From CAVUOA01 sp963742955 (GTDB lineage Bacteria > Bacteroidota > Ignavibacteria > Tepidaquicellales > OLB5): a DNA stretch of 64,000 bases. This document shows, piece after piece, positions 46,426 through 55,844 of this stretch (position 1 is the first letter of the stretch; each line of letters opens with the position of its first letter). The position numbers were made by a program, and so were the translations under genes. The DNA is taken from contig CAVUOA010000008.1 in assembly GCA_963742955.1 (NCBI GenBank), forward strand, positions 682,001-746,000, given 5' to 3'. The notes beneath the pieces were generated by a model. It had not been told where the DNA came from and searched no databases. It saw nothing but the letters and a program-made list of their open reading frames with translations.

Positions 46426-47574
46426 TTACATCATATCCATAAACATATCAAACAGCCAGCCTGTATCATTGGGACCCGGTGATGATTCGGGATGAAACTG
46501 CACGGCAAAAAACGGTTTTGATTTATGTTTAATACCTTCGTTGGTTCCGTCATTGTTATTGTAAAACCATTCCTGCCAGTCTTTAGGCAGTGTATCTGTC
46601 TTTACTGCATAGCCATGGTTCTGTGATGTAATAAAACATCTTCCTTTGGTTTCGATGCACGGCTGGTTCTGCGAGCGGTGCCCGAATTTTAATTTATATG
46701 TATCAGCGCCGGCTGAAAGTCCCAGTATCTGGCTGCCAAGACATATTCCGAATATTGGAATATTCAGCTTAAATGATTTTCTTAAATTTTCAATTGTTGA
46801 TTTACATTGTTTCGGGTCACCGGGTCCGTTTGAAACAAATATTCCGTCAAAATCAAAATCTGATTTTACCGGGTCATAATCATATGGCACACGTATGACT
46901 TCTGCGCCGCGTTTTACAAAATTTCTGATGATGTTATTTTTTACGCCGCAATCGATTAATAGTATTTTCTTTTTTGATTTGTTCTTCGGTTTATATATGA
47001 TTGGTTTGCTGACACATACACCGCCGGCTAAATCAGTTGTGTTGGGGTCGGTGACGTTGAATGTTCTTAAGGACGTTCTGTCGAACCTTTTTAAGGACGT
47101 TCTATCGAACGTCCCTGCGGGCAACACCAAATCATTTCCGGAGTTAAAATTAATTATCTCGCCAAGCATGACACCTTTGGTTCTCAGGACTTTCGTCAGC
47201 TCGCGTGTATCGATTCCGTAGATGCCGGGAATATTTTCGGACTTTAACCACTGGTCAAGTGACATCACGGCATCGAAATGGCTGTACTCAAAGCTGTAAT
47301 TTGAGATAATGGCGCCCCTTACCTGAATTTTACCGGATTCAAACGGTGAATTTATACCGGCTTTGCTCTTCGGGATTCCGTAATTACCAATTAACGGATA
47401 AGTAAATGAAAGAATCTGCCCTGAATAGGACGGGTCGGTAAGCGATTCGGGATAGCCTGTCATGCCTGTTGTAAAAACAACTTCGCCGTCAGTAACACCA
47501 TCGTGCCCAAACGACCAGCCTGCGAAAATTTTACCATTTTCCAGGCGTAAATATGCTTTTTTCTTTTGAACCAA
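46426..47574 (-). CDS. carA: Carbamoyl-phosphate synthase small subunit, with in-frame repeat insertion
   Basis: A 382-residue glutaminase subunit that passes ammonia to CarB for pyrimidine and arginine synthesis. The N-terminal domain starts AYLRLENGKIFAGWSFG. The class I amidotransferase has FGICLGSQILGLSAGA (nucleophilic Cys near residue 276), SQNHGYAV and VQFHPESSPGPNDT (His and Glu). Near residues 145-165, where the family usually passes straight from MLGEII to DPN, there is extra sequence containing FDRTSLKRFDRTSLRTF, encoded by two 24-nt-spaced copies of a palindromic unit (47065-47109). The frame is kept. The ATG is preceded by a -33/-7 promoter. carB follows after 43 nt. Confidence 0.95.
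   Translation of the reverse strand: MVQKKKAYLRLENGKIFAGWSFGHDGVTDGEVVFTTGMTGYPESLTDPSYSGQILSFTYPLIGNYGIPKSKAGINSPFESGKIQVRGAIISNYSFEYSHFDAVMSLDQWLKSENIPGIYGIDTRELTKVLRTKGVMLGEIINFNSGNDLVLPAGTFDRTSLKRFDRTSLRTFNVTDPNTTDLAGGVCVSKPIIYKPKNKSKKKILLIDCGVKNNIIRNFVKRGAEVIRVPYDYDPVKSDFDFDGIFVSNGPGDPKQCKSTIENLRKSFKLNIPIFGICLGSQILGLSAGADTYKLKFGHRSQNQPCIETKGRCFITSQNHGYAVKTDTLPKDWQEWFYNNNDGTNEGIKHKSKPFFAVQFHPESSPGPNDTGWLFDMFMDMM
47065..47109. repeat. Two palindromic repeat units inside carA
   Basis: Units at 47065-47085 and 47089-47109 (24-nt period). Each carries GGACGTTCTNTCGAA on the plus strand, so that GGACGTTC...GAACGTCC arms can pair. They encode FDRTSLKR and FDRTSLRT. Confidence 0.7.
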
Positions 47575-47609
47575 TTAAATATTTACAGGGAAATAAATCA
47601 GGTTAGAAG

Positions 47610-47639
47610 CAAATATAGCAAAAAAATTCTGGTTATCAA
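47610..47639 (-). promoter_or_regulatory. carA promoter, TTG-N19-TATATTTG
   Basis: On the minus strand TTG (47637-47639) is followed after 19 nt by TATATTTG (47610-47617), an exact Bacteroidota-type match. It lies about 36 nt upstream of the carA ATG and would drive carAB. Confidence 0.65.
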
Positions 47640-47691
47640 AATGAACATGAAATAAATTGCGCACAGGCTAACACCTTTCATTTTTTTTTAG

Positions 47692-47699
47692 TATCTTTG
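47692..47699 (+). promoter_or_regulatory. -7 box giving a leaderless plsC mRNA
   Basis: TATCTTTG matches TAnnTTTG and ends 5 nt before the plsC ATG at 47705. Confidence 0.45.
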
Positions 47700-47704
47700 T
47701 ATAC

Positions 47705-48397
47705 ATGTGGCTGATAAAAGCATGTGTCTTCTCTCTCTTATCAATAATAACAGCCGTTCTAACTTTACTAACAGCACCCGTAAATTTCAAAGGAAAAGCT
47801 GCAAAGTTCATTTTAAAGGCTTGGACTAATTCCACCCTTTTTGTATTCGGTGTAAAAGTAAACGTTTTCGGCAGGGAAAACGTATCGTCACCTGAAGGAA
47901 AAATCTACATCTCAAACCACGCAAGCTATCTTGATATTTTCGTCCTGCTCGCAAAAGTCCCCGATAACCTGAGAATGATTTATAAAAAAGAAATCAATAA
48001 AATGCCTCTTATAAGCTGGGCTATGAGAGCATGCGGTTTTGTTCCCATAAACAGGAAAAACGCAAGAAGCGCAATGCACTCATTGGATATTGCGGCTGAG
48101 AAAGTTAAAAAGGGACTCTCGTATGTGATATTTCCCGAAGGGACGAGAAGCGAAGACGGAACTGTAGGTGAGTTCAAAAGAGGAATGTTTGTGTTAACCG
48201 AGAAAGCACAGGCGGATATAATTCCAGTTACGTTAACAAATACAATTAACCTTATGCCAAGAAACAGTTTGAAGATTAAGCCGGGTATAGTTAACCTTGT
48301 AATCTCCAAACCGCTGAGACCGAGGAAGGATAAAGAGTTTTTGAATGAAATCAGAAGTATAATAGTATCTAACTTAAATCCTGTAGAAGCAGCATGA
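47705..48397 (+). CDS. plsC: 1-acyl-sn-glycerol-3-phosphate acyltransferase
   Basis: A 230-residue membrane-associated acyltransferase that makes phosphatidic acid. An N-terminal transmembrane helix (about 3-25) is followed by the four family blocks: ISNHASYLDIF (catalytic NHxxxxD), GFVPINRKNARSA, VIFPEGTRSEDG and PVTLTNT. The start codon is supported by a -7 box only 5 nt upstream. The stop codon overlaps the kdsB start (ATGA at 48394), so it heads a plsC-kdsB-pyrG run, and the carAB operon is divergent from it. Confidence 0.9.
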   Translation: MWLIKACVFSLLSIITAVLTLLTAPVNFKGKAAKFILKAWTNSTLFVFGVKVNVFGRENVSSPEGKIYISNHASYLDIFVLLAKVPDNLRMIYKKEINKMPLISWAMRACGFVPINRKNARSAMHSLDIAAEKVKKGLSYVIFPEGTRSEDGTVGEFKRGMFVLTEKAQADIIPVTLTNTINLMPRNSLKIKPGIVNLVISKPLRPRKDKEFLNEIRSIIVSNLNPVEAA

Positions 48398-49127
48398 AGA
48401 TAATCGGAGTAATACCTGCAAGATACGGCTCAACCCGGTTTCCGGGAAAAGCGCTGGCTGATATCGGCGGAAAGCCTATGATTCAGCATGTGTGGGAAAG
48501 CGCATCCAAATCAAAGCTGATTAACGAGCTTTACGTGGCAACCGATGATAAAAGGATATTTGATGCCGTAGGCAGGTTCTGGGGTAAAGCAGTTATGACT
48601 TCAACCAAGCATAAAAGCGGGTCAGACAGAATCGGCGAAGTTGTTAAGAACATTAAATGTGATATTGTTGTGAACATTCAGGGAGATGAGCCGTTTATAA
48701 ATCCTGCAAACATCGATAAGGCAATAAAACCGCTGATAGCCGATAATAAATATTATGGTCTCTACGCTTTGCACAAAGATTAAAAATAAAGATGAAATAA
48801 ATAATCCCAACGTTGTAAAAGTTATAACGGATAAAAAAGGATTTCGCGTTATATTTTTCACGGTATGCAATTCCTTATAACAGGGATGATGTAAAGGGAG
48901 TTTCGTATTACAAGCACATAGGACTTTATGTTTACAGAAAGGATTATTTGATGAAATTCATTAAGATGAAACCGTCAAAACTTGAATTAGCTGAAAAGCT
49001 TGAACAGCTTAGAATACTGGAAAATGGGGAGAGGATTAAAGTTGTGGTTACGAATATTGATTCGGTAACTATTGATACAAAAGAAGACCTTAGAAAAATT
49101 AAAAATCTTAAAAAAATACCAAATTGA
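48394..49127 (+). CDS. kdsB: 3-deoxy-manno-octulosonate cytidylyltransferase, two frameshifts
   Basis: An enzyme activating KDO with CTP for lipid A assembly, about 245 residues. Seen: IGVIPARYGSTRFPGKALADI, YVATDDKRIFDA, HKSGSDRIGEVV and VVNIQGDEPFINP; after the first break VSTLCTKIKNKDEINNPNVVKV; after the second LYFSRYAIPYNRDD, KHIGLYVYRKDYL and LEQLRILENGERIKV. Breaks are near 48756 (one extra T) and near 48844 (one extra C before GCG). All expected blocks are present in order, so sequence error is the best explanation. Its end overlaps the pyrG start by four bases. Confidence 0.92.
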
Positions 49128-50741
49128 AACAGGTAAAATATATCTTTTTAACTGGCGGAGTTGTTTCTTCATTAGGAAAAGGCATCTCCGCCTCTTCGTT
49201 AGGGCTGCTGCTTCAGTCCCGCGGACTTACGGGTAACAATACAAAAGTTTGACCCTTACATAAATGTTGACCCGGGCACAATGAATCCATTCCAGCACGG
49301 GGAAGTATATGTTACAGATGACGGCGCAGAAACTGACCTCGATTTAGGACACTACGAGCGGTTCTTAAACATGAACATGTCTAAGCTAAATAATACAACT
49401 ACAGGTCAGGTTTATTTTGAGGTTATAACGCGTGAACGCAGGGGCGATTACCTAGGCGCAACGGTGCAGGTAGTTCCGCACATAACCGATGAAATTAAAC
49501 GCCGCATGATGGCGCTGGGCAATACAAACCAGTTTGACGTAATCATTACTGAAATCGGCGGAACGGTCGGTGACATCGAATCACTCCCCTTTCTTGAAGC
49601 AATGAGACAGCTTATGCGGACAGTCGGCAGAGAGAATTCGCTTTCAATTCATTTAACGCTTGTACCGTTTATTCAATCAGCCGGTGAAATAAAAACCAAG
49701 CCCACACAGCACAGCGTTAAGCAGCTTCTTGAAATCGGAATTCAGCCGGATATTTTAATTTGCAGAAGCCGTGAAGACCTATCGATGCCAATCAAAGAAA
49801 AAATTGCGCTGTTCTGCAACGTTACAACCGATTGCGTTATATCAGCAAGAGATGTGGATACAATATATCAAATACCGCTTGAGTTTACAAAAGAAAATTT
49901 TGATAAAATAGTACTTGAGAGGCTTAAGCTTAAACCCGGCAAGCCGAATCTTGCAAAATGGAAACGCATTGTTCAGAAAATCAAAAATCCTACACAAACG
50001 GTAACTATAGGTTTATGCGGAAAGTATAATTCAATTCCCGATGCGTATAAGAGCATAACCGAAGCGTTTATTCATGCCGGAGGTGAAAATAATGCAAAAG
50101 TTAACCTTAAATGGATATCGGCGCAGGACCTTGAAACAAAAGATAACGTTGAAAAATATATGGAAGGAATTGACGGGCTGTTAATACCTTACGGTTTTGG
50201 GCACAGAGGAATTGAAGGCAAAATTAAAGCAATAAAGTATGCCCGCGAAAATAAAATTCCTTTTTTGGGAATATGCCTTGGACTTCAGTGTGCAGTAATT
50301 GAATATGCAAGGCACGTTTGCAAATTAAGAGATGCCAACAGCGCGGAATTCAAAATGACAAAAAATAATGTTATTGACCTTATGGCCGAACAAAAAGGCA
50401 TTACCGATAAAGGCGGAACAATGAGGCTGGGTTCATATCCGTGCGCAGTGAAGAAAGGCACAAAGGCATATGATGCTTATAAGAAAGTGCACATTAACGA
50501 ACGCCACCGCCACAGGTATGAAGTAAATAATGCCTTCCGGGAATTACTTGAAAAAAACGGTATGGTTTTTTCAGGGATTTACGAAAAGAAGGATTTGGTT
50601 GAAATTATTGAGCTTAAAGACCACCCGTGGTTTGTTGCATCGCAATTCCACCCTGAGCTGAAATCACGCGCTGCCAAAGCCCATCCGCTTTTCAGGGAAT
50701 TTGTAAAAGCAAGCGTAAAGTATAAAAGGAAGAAGAAGTAA
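49124..50741 (+). CDS. pyrG: CTP synthase, one frameshift
   Basis: An ATP- and glutamine-dependent enzyme making CTP from UTP, about 539 residues. The synthetase domain starts KQVKYIFLTGGVVSSLGKGI and, after the break near 49232 (one extra base joins SRGL to RVTIQKFDPYINVDPGTMNP), continues with HGEVYVTDDGAETDLDLGHY and EIGGTVGDIESLPFLEA. The glutaminase domain has FLGICLGLQCAVIEYAR (Cys near residue 383) and ASQFHPE. The start appears to be TTG at 49124, within TTGA shared with the kdsB stop. The CTP produced is the co-substrate of KdsB, so the overlap makes metabolic sense. Confidence 0.95.
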
Positions 50742-50841
50742 GGTTAAACATCTGTCCTTCCGAAATATTTGAGATTCGGAAATCTGCTCTATTTAAACCT
50801 TTTCCCCGTTTCTGTGTCTAATTAACAAAGAGGATACGGAA

Positions 50842-50952
50842 ATGGATACGTTTATTGAAGAAATATTAGACTACGCAGTTTGCGCGCTTTTGGTTTTCGG
50901 GTATATATTAATACCGATGAAGGTACTGCGAATCAAAAAGCCTGAAAAATAA
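50842..50952 (+). CDS. Small single-helix membrane protein (36 aa)
   Basis: A 36-codon frame beginning MDTFIEEILDYAVCALL, with one hydrophobic helix (about 11-27) and a basic C-terminus (KVLRIKKPEK). An AGAGGA ribosome-binding sequence lies 8 nt upstream and a terminator follows at once, so expression is plausible. No family was recognised. It could be a small inner-membrane regulator or spurious. Confidence 0.4.
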   Translation: MDTFIEEILDYAVCALLVFGYILIPMKVLRIKKPEK

Positions 50953-50954
50953 CA

Positions 50955-50980
50955 AAGCCCGCTAAAGTGCGGGCTTGATT
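50955..50980. terminator. Bidirectional hairpin terminator
   Basis: AAGCCCGC and GCGGGCTT form an 8-bp stem with loop TAAAGT. On the minus strand TTGTTATTTTTC follows. It separates the small plus-strand gene from the convergent thioredoxin-like gene. Confidence 0.7.
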
Positions 50981-50998
50981 GTTAATCAGCTGCTGCTG

Positions 50999-51490
50999 TT
51001 AATCCAAATTCTTTTTAATTTCTTTTTCGAAATCATCGTAACTTTTGCTGCCGAGAAAATGTGTAGTAAGATTCCCCTCTTTATCATAAATATACGTTGA
51101 AGGTATTGCGCCTTCCCATTTCTTATCGATAAAGTTAATAAGCTCCTCTGGCTTATCGAAGTTATTATAATAAGTAGTAAAATCAACGTTCTGGCCTTTC
51201 AGGAAAGGGATAACTTTTGAGTTAACATCTTCCGGTACGTCTACAGAAATAAAAACTATTTCAAAATTTTTATCTTTATAGGTATTGTAAAGCTTCACAA
51301 GGTCAGGAAACTCATGTACACATGGTTTGCACCACGTTGCCCAGAAGTTAAGAAGCAGTACTTTTCCCTTAGCGGATTCCTTCACCTGCTCGATGTCTTT
51401 AATCTTATCAAGCGGTTTAATATCCTGTGAAAACACTCTGCCTGCCCAAACAAGCAGAAGAACAAATAAAACAACAAAAATCTTATTCAA
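50999..51490 (-). CDS. TlpA/ResA-like thioredoxin, exported
   Basis: A 163-residue protein. A signal peptide or anchor (1-22, ending VFSQ) is followed by a thioredoxin-like domain with LNFWATWCKPCVHEFPDLV: active site WCKPC near residue 50. A cis-Pro region (AIPSTYIYDKEG) is present. It would act as a periplasmic thiol-disulfide reductase, for example in cytochrome c maturation. It lies 19 nt downstream of another redoxin gene on the same strand, so the two probably form an operon. Confidence 0.88.
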   Translation of the reverse strand: MNKIFVVLFVLLLVWAGRVFSQDIKPLDKIKDIEQVKESAKGKVLLLNFWATWCKPCVHEFPDLVKLYNTYKDKNFEIVFISVDVPEDVNSKVIPFLKGQNVDFTTYYNNFDKPEELINFIDKKWEGAIPSTYIYDKEGNLTTHFLGSKSYDDFEKEIKKNLD

Positions 51491-51509
51491 AATAAATTAA
51501 TCCTTTAAA

Positions 51510-52094
51510 TTATTTTTCAACTCTTTTAATCGAACAACCGAATGACTTAGTATCTTTCACAGCCACATCTTTACCGGCAATTACCTGGTCAAGTGCATCT
51601 TTTAAATCGGTAGAGGTAACTTTTTGCTCATCGCGGCTGTCATCTATTCTGCCGTGGTATAAAATGGTTTTGTTCTTATCAATAAGAAAAACTTCGGGAG
51701 TTCTTGTTGCACCAAGCATATCGGCAACAGCGTTGTTCTCGTCCTTTAACACTGCAAAGGGATACCCTTTTTCAGCCGCGTGTGTTTTAACTGCATCGAA
51801 GCTTTCGGTGCTGTTAGCGTTAATCCCGAAGAATGTTACGCCCTTCTTGCTGTAATCATTGGCAAGGGAGTTAATTCTGTCAGTATACGGCTGAACAAAC
51901 GGGCACTCGGTTGAAATGAAAATTACCACAACGTAGTTTGAGTTCTTCAGAGTGTTATTGAGATTGTATTCCTTCCCGTCAACTCCCTTAAGTGTAAAAT
52001 CCTCTACACTCTCACCCGGATTCTTGGCAAATACACCGGTTGAAGCTAAAAGCATAAGGGCAAATAAAATATTAACTAACGGCTTTTTCAGCAT
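51510..52094 (-). CDS. Exported AhpC/TSA-like redoxin
   Basis: A 194-residue protein. A signal peptide (1-23, ending VFAK) is followed by a redoxin domain: SVEDFTLKGVDGKEYNLNN, VVVIFISTECPFVQPYTDRI, GINANSTES, ATRTPEVFLIDKN and LYHGRIDD. The single Cys in STECPFVQPY lies where the peroxidatic Cys of peroxiredoxin-like proteins is found; a second Cys occurs near the C-terminus (FGCSIKR). This group is widespread in environmental Bacteroidota and its substrate is unknown. It is upstream of the TlpA-like gene, which could be its reductant. Confidence 0.85.
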   Translation of the reverse strand: MLKKPLVNILFALMLLASTGVFAKNPGESVEDFTLKGVDGKEYNLNNTLKNSNYVVVIFISTECPFVQPYTDRINSLANDYSKKGVTFFGINANSTESFDAVKTHAAEKGYPFAVLKDENNAVADMLGATRTPEVFLIDKNKTILYHGRIDDSRDEQKVTSTDLKDALDQVIAGKDVAVKDTKSFGCSIKRVEK

Positions 52095-52304
52095 AATTCG
52101 TCCTTTCTTTAAATTTCTAAAATATTAATATACAAAAGCTGTTTTATTGCATAAAAGTTTCATTAAGTAATTATATAGAATTAGCCAAAAAACTTATAAT
52201 TATCAATAACATAAGGAAATAAAATATCACTGATATAGGTGATTAAATGCCTAATATTATTGGTTATATTTATCTAACCAAAATCACTAAATGGAGGAAT
52301 TGGT

Positions 52305-53625
52305 ATGAAAATTCTTTCTCTTTTATCCGTTTTGCTATTAAGTTTTGTTATTACCGGATATACTTACTCTCAATCATGGGAATTGGCTGGCACTGTGCCA
52401 ACGCCCGGAATGCAGCCAACAATAAGCGTAATTAGCGGAGATATTGCCTGGATAGCTGGCGGACCGCCGGATACACCTAAAATCTTCAAAACAATGGACG
52501 GCGGGCTTAACTGGGTAGCGCTTCCTACCACCGGTATTTCAAAAGAACTTTACTGCCTTTGGGCTATTAATTCTAACACAGCATTTGTCGGAGAAGGCAA
52601 TATGACCGGAGGCGCCGGATTATTTAAAACCATTGATGGCGGTTATAACTGGAACATGGTTATGCAGACATCTGCTAACAGGGGTTACTGGAACGGAATC
52701 ATGTTTTCAAAGAGGAACGGGGTAAGAGGTTATGGAATTGCACTCGCTGAAAGAATATACAAGACATCCAACTACGGCAACAACTGGGTAGAGCAGCAGT
52801 CAGGTGTAAATGGTGTTTCAAACGCACATAACTCGTTAATGGTTGTTGATTATAATTTTTACGGTTTCGGTTTAAACAACGGCGCTGCAAGAGTACATCT
52901 TACTTCAGACGGCGGAACAACATGGGCAAATCAAAATGTAAACCTTACAGGACATTACACGAGCGGTATATGTTTTTCCGAAGATAAACTAACGGGGCTT
53001 GCCGCAACATCAACTTCACTCCCCATGATTTCCAGAACAACAGATGGCGGCACCACATGGACAGTAGTTGATATAGATACAGGTCTTGTAGGCAATTGCT
53101 TTATAAAATGGATTCCCGAATCTCCGGTTGTTTACATTCTGGCTGCCAACGGTAAAATTAAAAAAAGCATAGACAGAGGCTTAACATGGGCTACAATGCA
53201 AACTGCAGGAGTAACCAACCTGTATCATTTTGATTTTGAGAGATATAACAATAATGTTATTTACGGATACGCAGTAGCAACAGACGGACAGGTTATTAAG
53301 CTTGCGGACAGCGTAATTTTGGTTATTACAGGAAATATTAAGAAAAATGAAGTCCCCGAAAACTACAGCCTCGGGCAGAACTATCCTAACCCGTTTAACC
53401 CTGTTACAACAATAGAATATTCAGTTTCTGAAAACAATATCCCTGTCAGAATTTCTGTTTTTGATTTACTGGGACGGGAGACAGAAACATTGGTCAATGA
53501 AGTTAAAAATGCAGGTTATTACAAAGTAAATTTTGACGGTTCTAAGTATCGCAAGCGGAATGTATTTCTACAAAATGCAGGCTGGTAATTTCAGCGAAGT
53601 AAAGAAAATGATTCTCGTTAAATAG
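52305..53625 (+). CDS. T9SS-secreted YCF48/BNR-like propeller protein, one frameshift
   Basis: A protein of about 440 residues. A signal peptide (1-23, ending TYSQ) leads into blades with FKTMDGGLNWVAL, LFKTIDGGYNWNMV, HLTSDGGTTWANQ and SRTTDGGTTWTVVD. The sorting tail starts SLGQNYPNPFNPVTTIEYSV and VFDLLGRETETLVNEV. Near 53547 a small sequence anomaly breaks the frame; the continuation gives a GMYFYKMQAGNF-type segment and ends KKMILVK at 53625. The ATG is preceded by TGGAGG 8 nt upstream, a strong ribosome site. A terminator follows. It is related in architecture, not closely in sequence, to the two genes at 25.5-28.3 kb. Confidence 0.85.
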
Positions 53626-53653
53626 ATACCTCCAATATAACGTAATCTTTAAG

Positions 53654-53685
53654 CAAGGGAGCTCTGCCGGTTCCCTTGTTTTTTT
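53654..53685 (+). terminator. Terminator of the T9SS propeller gene
   Basis: CAAGGGA and TCCCTTG arms around an 11-nt loop, followed by seven T residues. It overlaps the stop of the convergent flavoprotein gene. Confidence 0.7.
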
Positions 53686-55078
53686 ATATATGACTGAAAA
53701 GGTTGTTCAGCGATTCAGCGTAAAGAGGGTGAGCAAAAACTGCATCCTGCAAAGCAGTATAAGGGAGTTTTGACATCATTGCGATTTCAATCATAGACAT
53801 AATCTCTCCTCCCTCACTTCCCAGAATTGCGCAGCCGAGAATTTGGTTTGAACTGGCATCAACAATTGCTTTCATAAATCCTCTTGTTTCTCCTGTCTCA
53901 ATTGCGCGTGCAACGTGAGTCATTGGCATTTTAGCAACTTTGAATTTGAGCTTTTGTCTTTCTGCATCAGCTTCGGTAATACCTACCCTGCCAAGCTGAG
54001 GGTCGGTAAACAACGTATACGGCACAAGCCTGTTTTTTATACTTAGATTTTTATTTTCAAGTAAATTCCCCTTTAAGACTCTGTAATCATCATATGAAAT
54101 ATGTGTAAACGCCGGTCCGCCTTTTACATCACCGGAGGCATATATTCCTTCTGTGCTGGTTTCAAGCCTTTCATTGACAATAATGTACCCCTGCAGATCT
54201 GTTTTTATACCGGCTGCATCAAGGTTAAGGATTGATGTGTTTGGCATAAGTCCTGTTGCAACAAGCAGTTGTGAAGCTTCGACTTCGTTCTCACCTAAAC
54301 CAGATTTTAGAGTTATAATTAGTTTTCCTTTTTTATTTTTCACAACTCTTTTCGTTTCAGCATTCAGAATTATATTAATACCATCCTCTTCAAATATTTT
54401 TTTGATTTCTTCCGAAATATCATTGTCTTCCGCGGGAGCAAGCCGGTTTCTTTTCTGAATTATTGTTACCCCGCTTCCGAAGCGTCTGAACATTTGGGCA
54501 AACTCAAGACCTATATAGCCTCCTCCAAGAATTGCAAGATGTTTGGGAATTTCCTCAATATCCATAATTGAAGCTGAGGTTAAATAACCGGATTCCTTTA
54601 AACCTTCAATGTTTGGTATAAAAGGTGATGTACCGGTATTTATAAATATCTTATCCGATTCAATTATTCTTTTGCCCCCTTTTTTCAGCTTTACATTTAC
54701 AGTACGGCTGTTAAGAAAAGATGCCACGCCGAATATTAATTCAATCTTTTCATGCTTCTGGAGTTGTTTCTTCCCGCTGTCTCTGAAATCCTTAACGATT
54801 CTGTTTTTTCTTTCAACAACATCTCTCATATTTACTTTAAGTTTTCCCGCCGATATGCCGTATTTAGCTGAGTTCCTCACAACTTCTGCAGCTTTGGCGC
54901 TTGCAATAAGCGATTTTGTCGGAGTGCATCCGTAATTAATGCATGTTCCCCCAACATATTTGCTTTCGATGATTGCGGTTTTTAATCCTTTATCACCCAG
55001 CGCAAACGCAAGCGGCTTGCCTGATTGCCCTGTACCTATAATAACAGCATCAAATTTCTCTGTGTTATTGTTCTGCAT
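53684..55078 (-). CDS. Pyridine nucleotide-disulfide oxidoreductase, MerA-like without metal-binding domain
   Basis: A 464-residue class I flavoprotein reductase. FAD-binding AVIIGTGQSGKPLAFALGD is followed by the redox-active GGTCINYGCTPTKS (Cys46 and Cys51), NAD(P)-binding LAILGGGYIGLEFAQMFRRFG, TEGIYASGDVKGGPAFTH and a C-terminal FAHPLYAESLNNLF in place of the usual HPT...E. The N-terminal heavy-metal domain and the C-terminal Cys pair of mercuric reductase are absent, so mercury reduction is not implied. Such enzymes are commonly annotated as mercuric reductase or dihydrolipoyl dehydrogenase; the true substrate is unknown. No lipoyl partner is nearby. Confidence 0.85.
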   Translation of the reverse strand: MQNNNTEKFDAVIIGTGQSGKPLAFALGDKGLKTAIIESKYVGGTCINYGCTPTKSLIASAKAAEVVRNSAKYGISAGKLKVNMRDVVERKNRIVKDFRDSGKKQLQKHEKIELIFGVASFLNSRTVNVKLKKGGKRIIESDKIFINTGTSPFIPNIEGLKESGYLTSASIMDIEEIPKHLAILGGGYIGLEFAQMFRRFGSGVTIIQKRNRLAPAEDNDISEEIKKIFEEDGINIILNAETKRVVKNKKGKLIITLKSGLGENEVEASQLLVATGLMPNTSILNLDAAGIKTDLQGYIIVNERLETSTEGIYASGDVKGGPAFTHISYDDYRVLKGNLLENKNLSIKNRLVPYTLFTDPQLGRVGITEADAERQKLKFKVAKMPMTHVARAIETGETRGFMKAIVDASSNQILGCAILGSEGGEIMSMIEIAMMSKLPYTALQDAVFAHPLYAESLNNLFSHI

Positions 55079-55234
55079 AATTACACTGTTTGAATATTCG
55101 AAGAAATGAATTCTGACCCTTTTGTGAATATAACTGTTAATTATTTAAATTGGTTGCTAAAATTCTGTTTACGCGAAACTTTCCAGCTAATTCAAGAGGT
55201 TTAAATTAAAGAACATGAAAACTCAAAAATAATA

Positions 55235-55774
55235 ATGTCAATAACCGTTTTATTTATTGCAGCAGCCCTATTTTTAAATTTTGCTTCACAAAACACCGAA
55301 ACAGCCGGTAAACCACTTATTACAAATTCAAAATCTGATAAAGCGCCTGAAATTAAAGGCGAGAAATGGATTAATACCGATATGGCGCTCACACTTGAAA
55401 GTCTTAGAGGCAAAGTTGTGTTAATTGAGTTCTGGACATTCGGATGTTACAACTGCAAAAACACATTACCGAAGATGAAGGAATGGTATGGAAAATACAA
55501 ATCAGATTCGTTTGAAATGATTGGAATCCACTGCCCCGAGTTTGATAACGAAAGAAATTTTGAGAATGTTAAAGAAAATGTAAGCGAGCTCGGAATAAAA
55601 TATCCCGTTGCAACAGATAATGCTTTTTATAACTGGTACAATTATGACGTTGATGCATGGCCGACAATTTTTATTATCGATAAACAGGGAAACATCCGCT
55701 ACCGGCATGTCGGCGAAGGAAGCTACAATAAAACAGAAGAAACAATAAAAGAATTATTGAAAGAAGAAGTGTAA
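55235..55774 (+). CDS. Exported thioredoxin-like redoxin (TlpA/NHL type)
   Basis: A 179-residue protein with an N-terminal hydrophobic segment (2-15) and a thioredoxin domain: LRGKVVLIEFWTFGCYNCKN (active site CYNC), MIGIHCPEFDNE and VDAWPTIFIIDKQG with the cis-Pro. The GCYNC form is typical of DipZ/NHL-repeat-associated thioredoxins. The start is uncertain: an ATG at 55215 would give a better signal peptide (MKTQKIIMSITV) if one A were missing from the A run at about 55227; as given, 55235 is the first in-frame ATG. It is convergent with the VOC gene, with a hairpin between. Confidence 0.8.
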   Translation: MSITVLFIAAALFLNFASQNTETAGKPLITNSKSDKAPEIKGEKWINTDMALTLESLRGKVVLIEFWTFGCYNCKNTLPKMKEWYGKYKSDSFEMIGIHCPEFDNERNFENVKENVSELGIKYPVATDNAFYNWYNYDVDAWPTIFIIDKQGNIRYRHVGEGSYNKTEETIKELLKEEV

Positions 55775-55780
55775 AGCATG

Positions 55781-55823
55781 CTCGTGCCATGACTTGGGTA
55801 ATCGTAATTAGTCGTGGCACGAG
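55781..55823. repeat. CTCGTGCCA hairpin between convergent genes
   Basis: CTCGTGCCATGACT and AGTCGTGGCACGAG form a 14-bp stem with one G-T type mismatch and a 15-nt loop. There is no T run; it may still act as a bidirectional stop. Confidence 0.6.
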
Positions 55824-55844
55824 TTAAGGTTAATAACAATTCAC

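Noticed and set aside
53684..55078. True mercuric reductase
   Set aside because: It lacks the N-terminal metal-binding domain and the C-terminal cysteine pair, and no mer genes are nearby.
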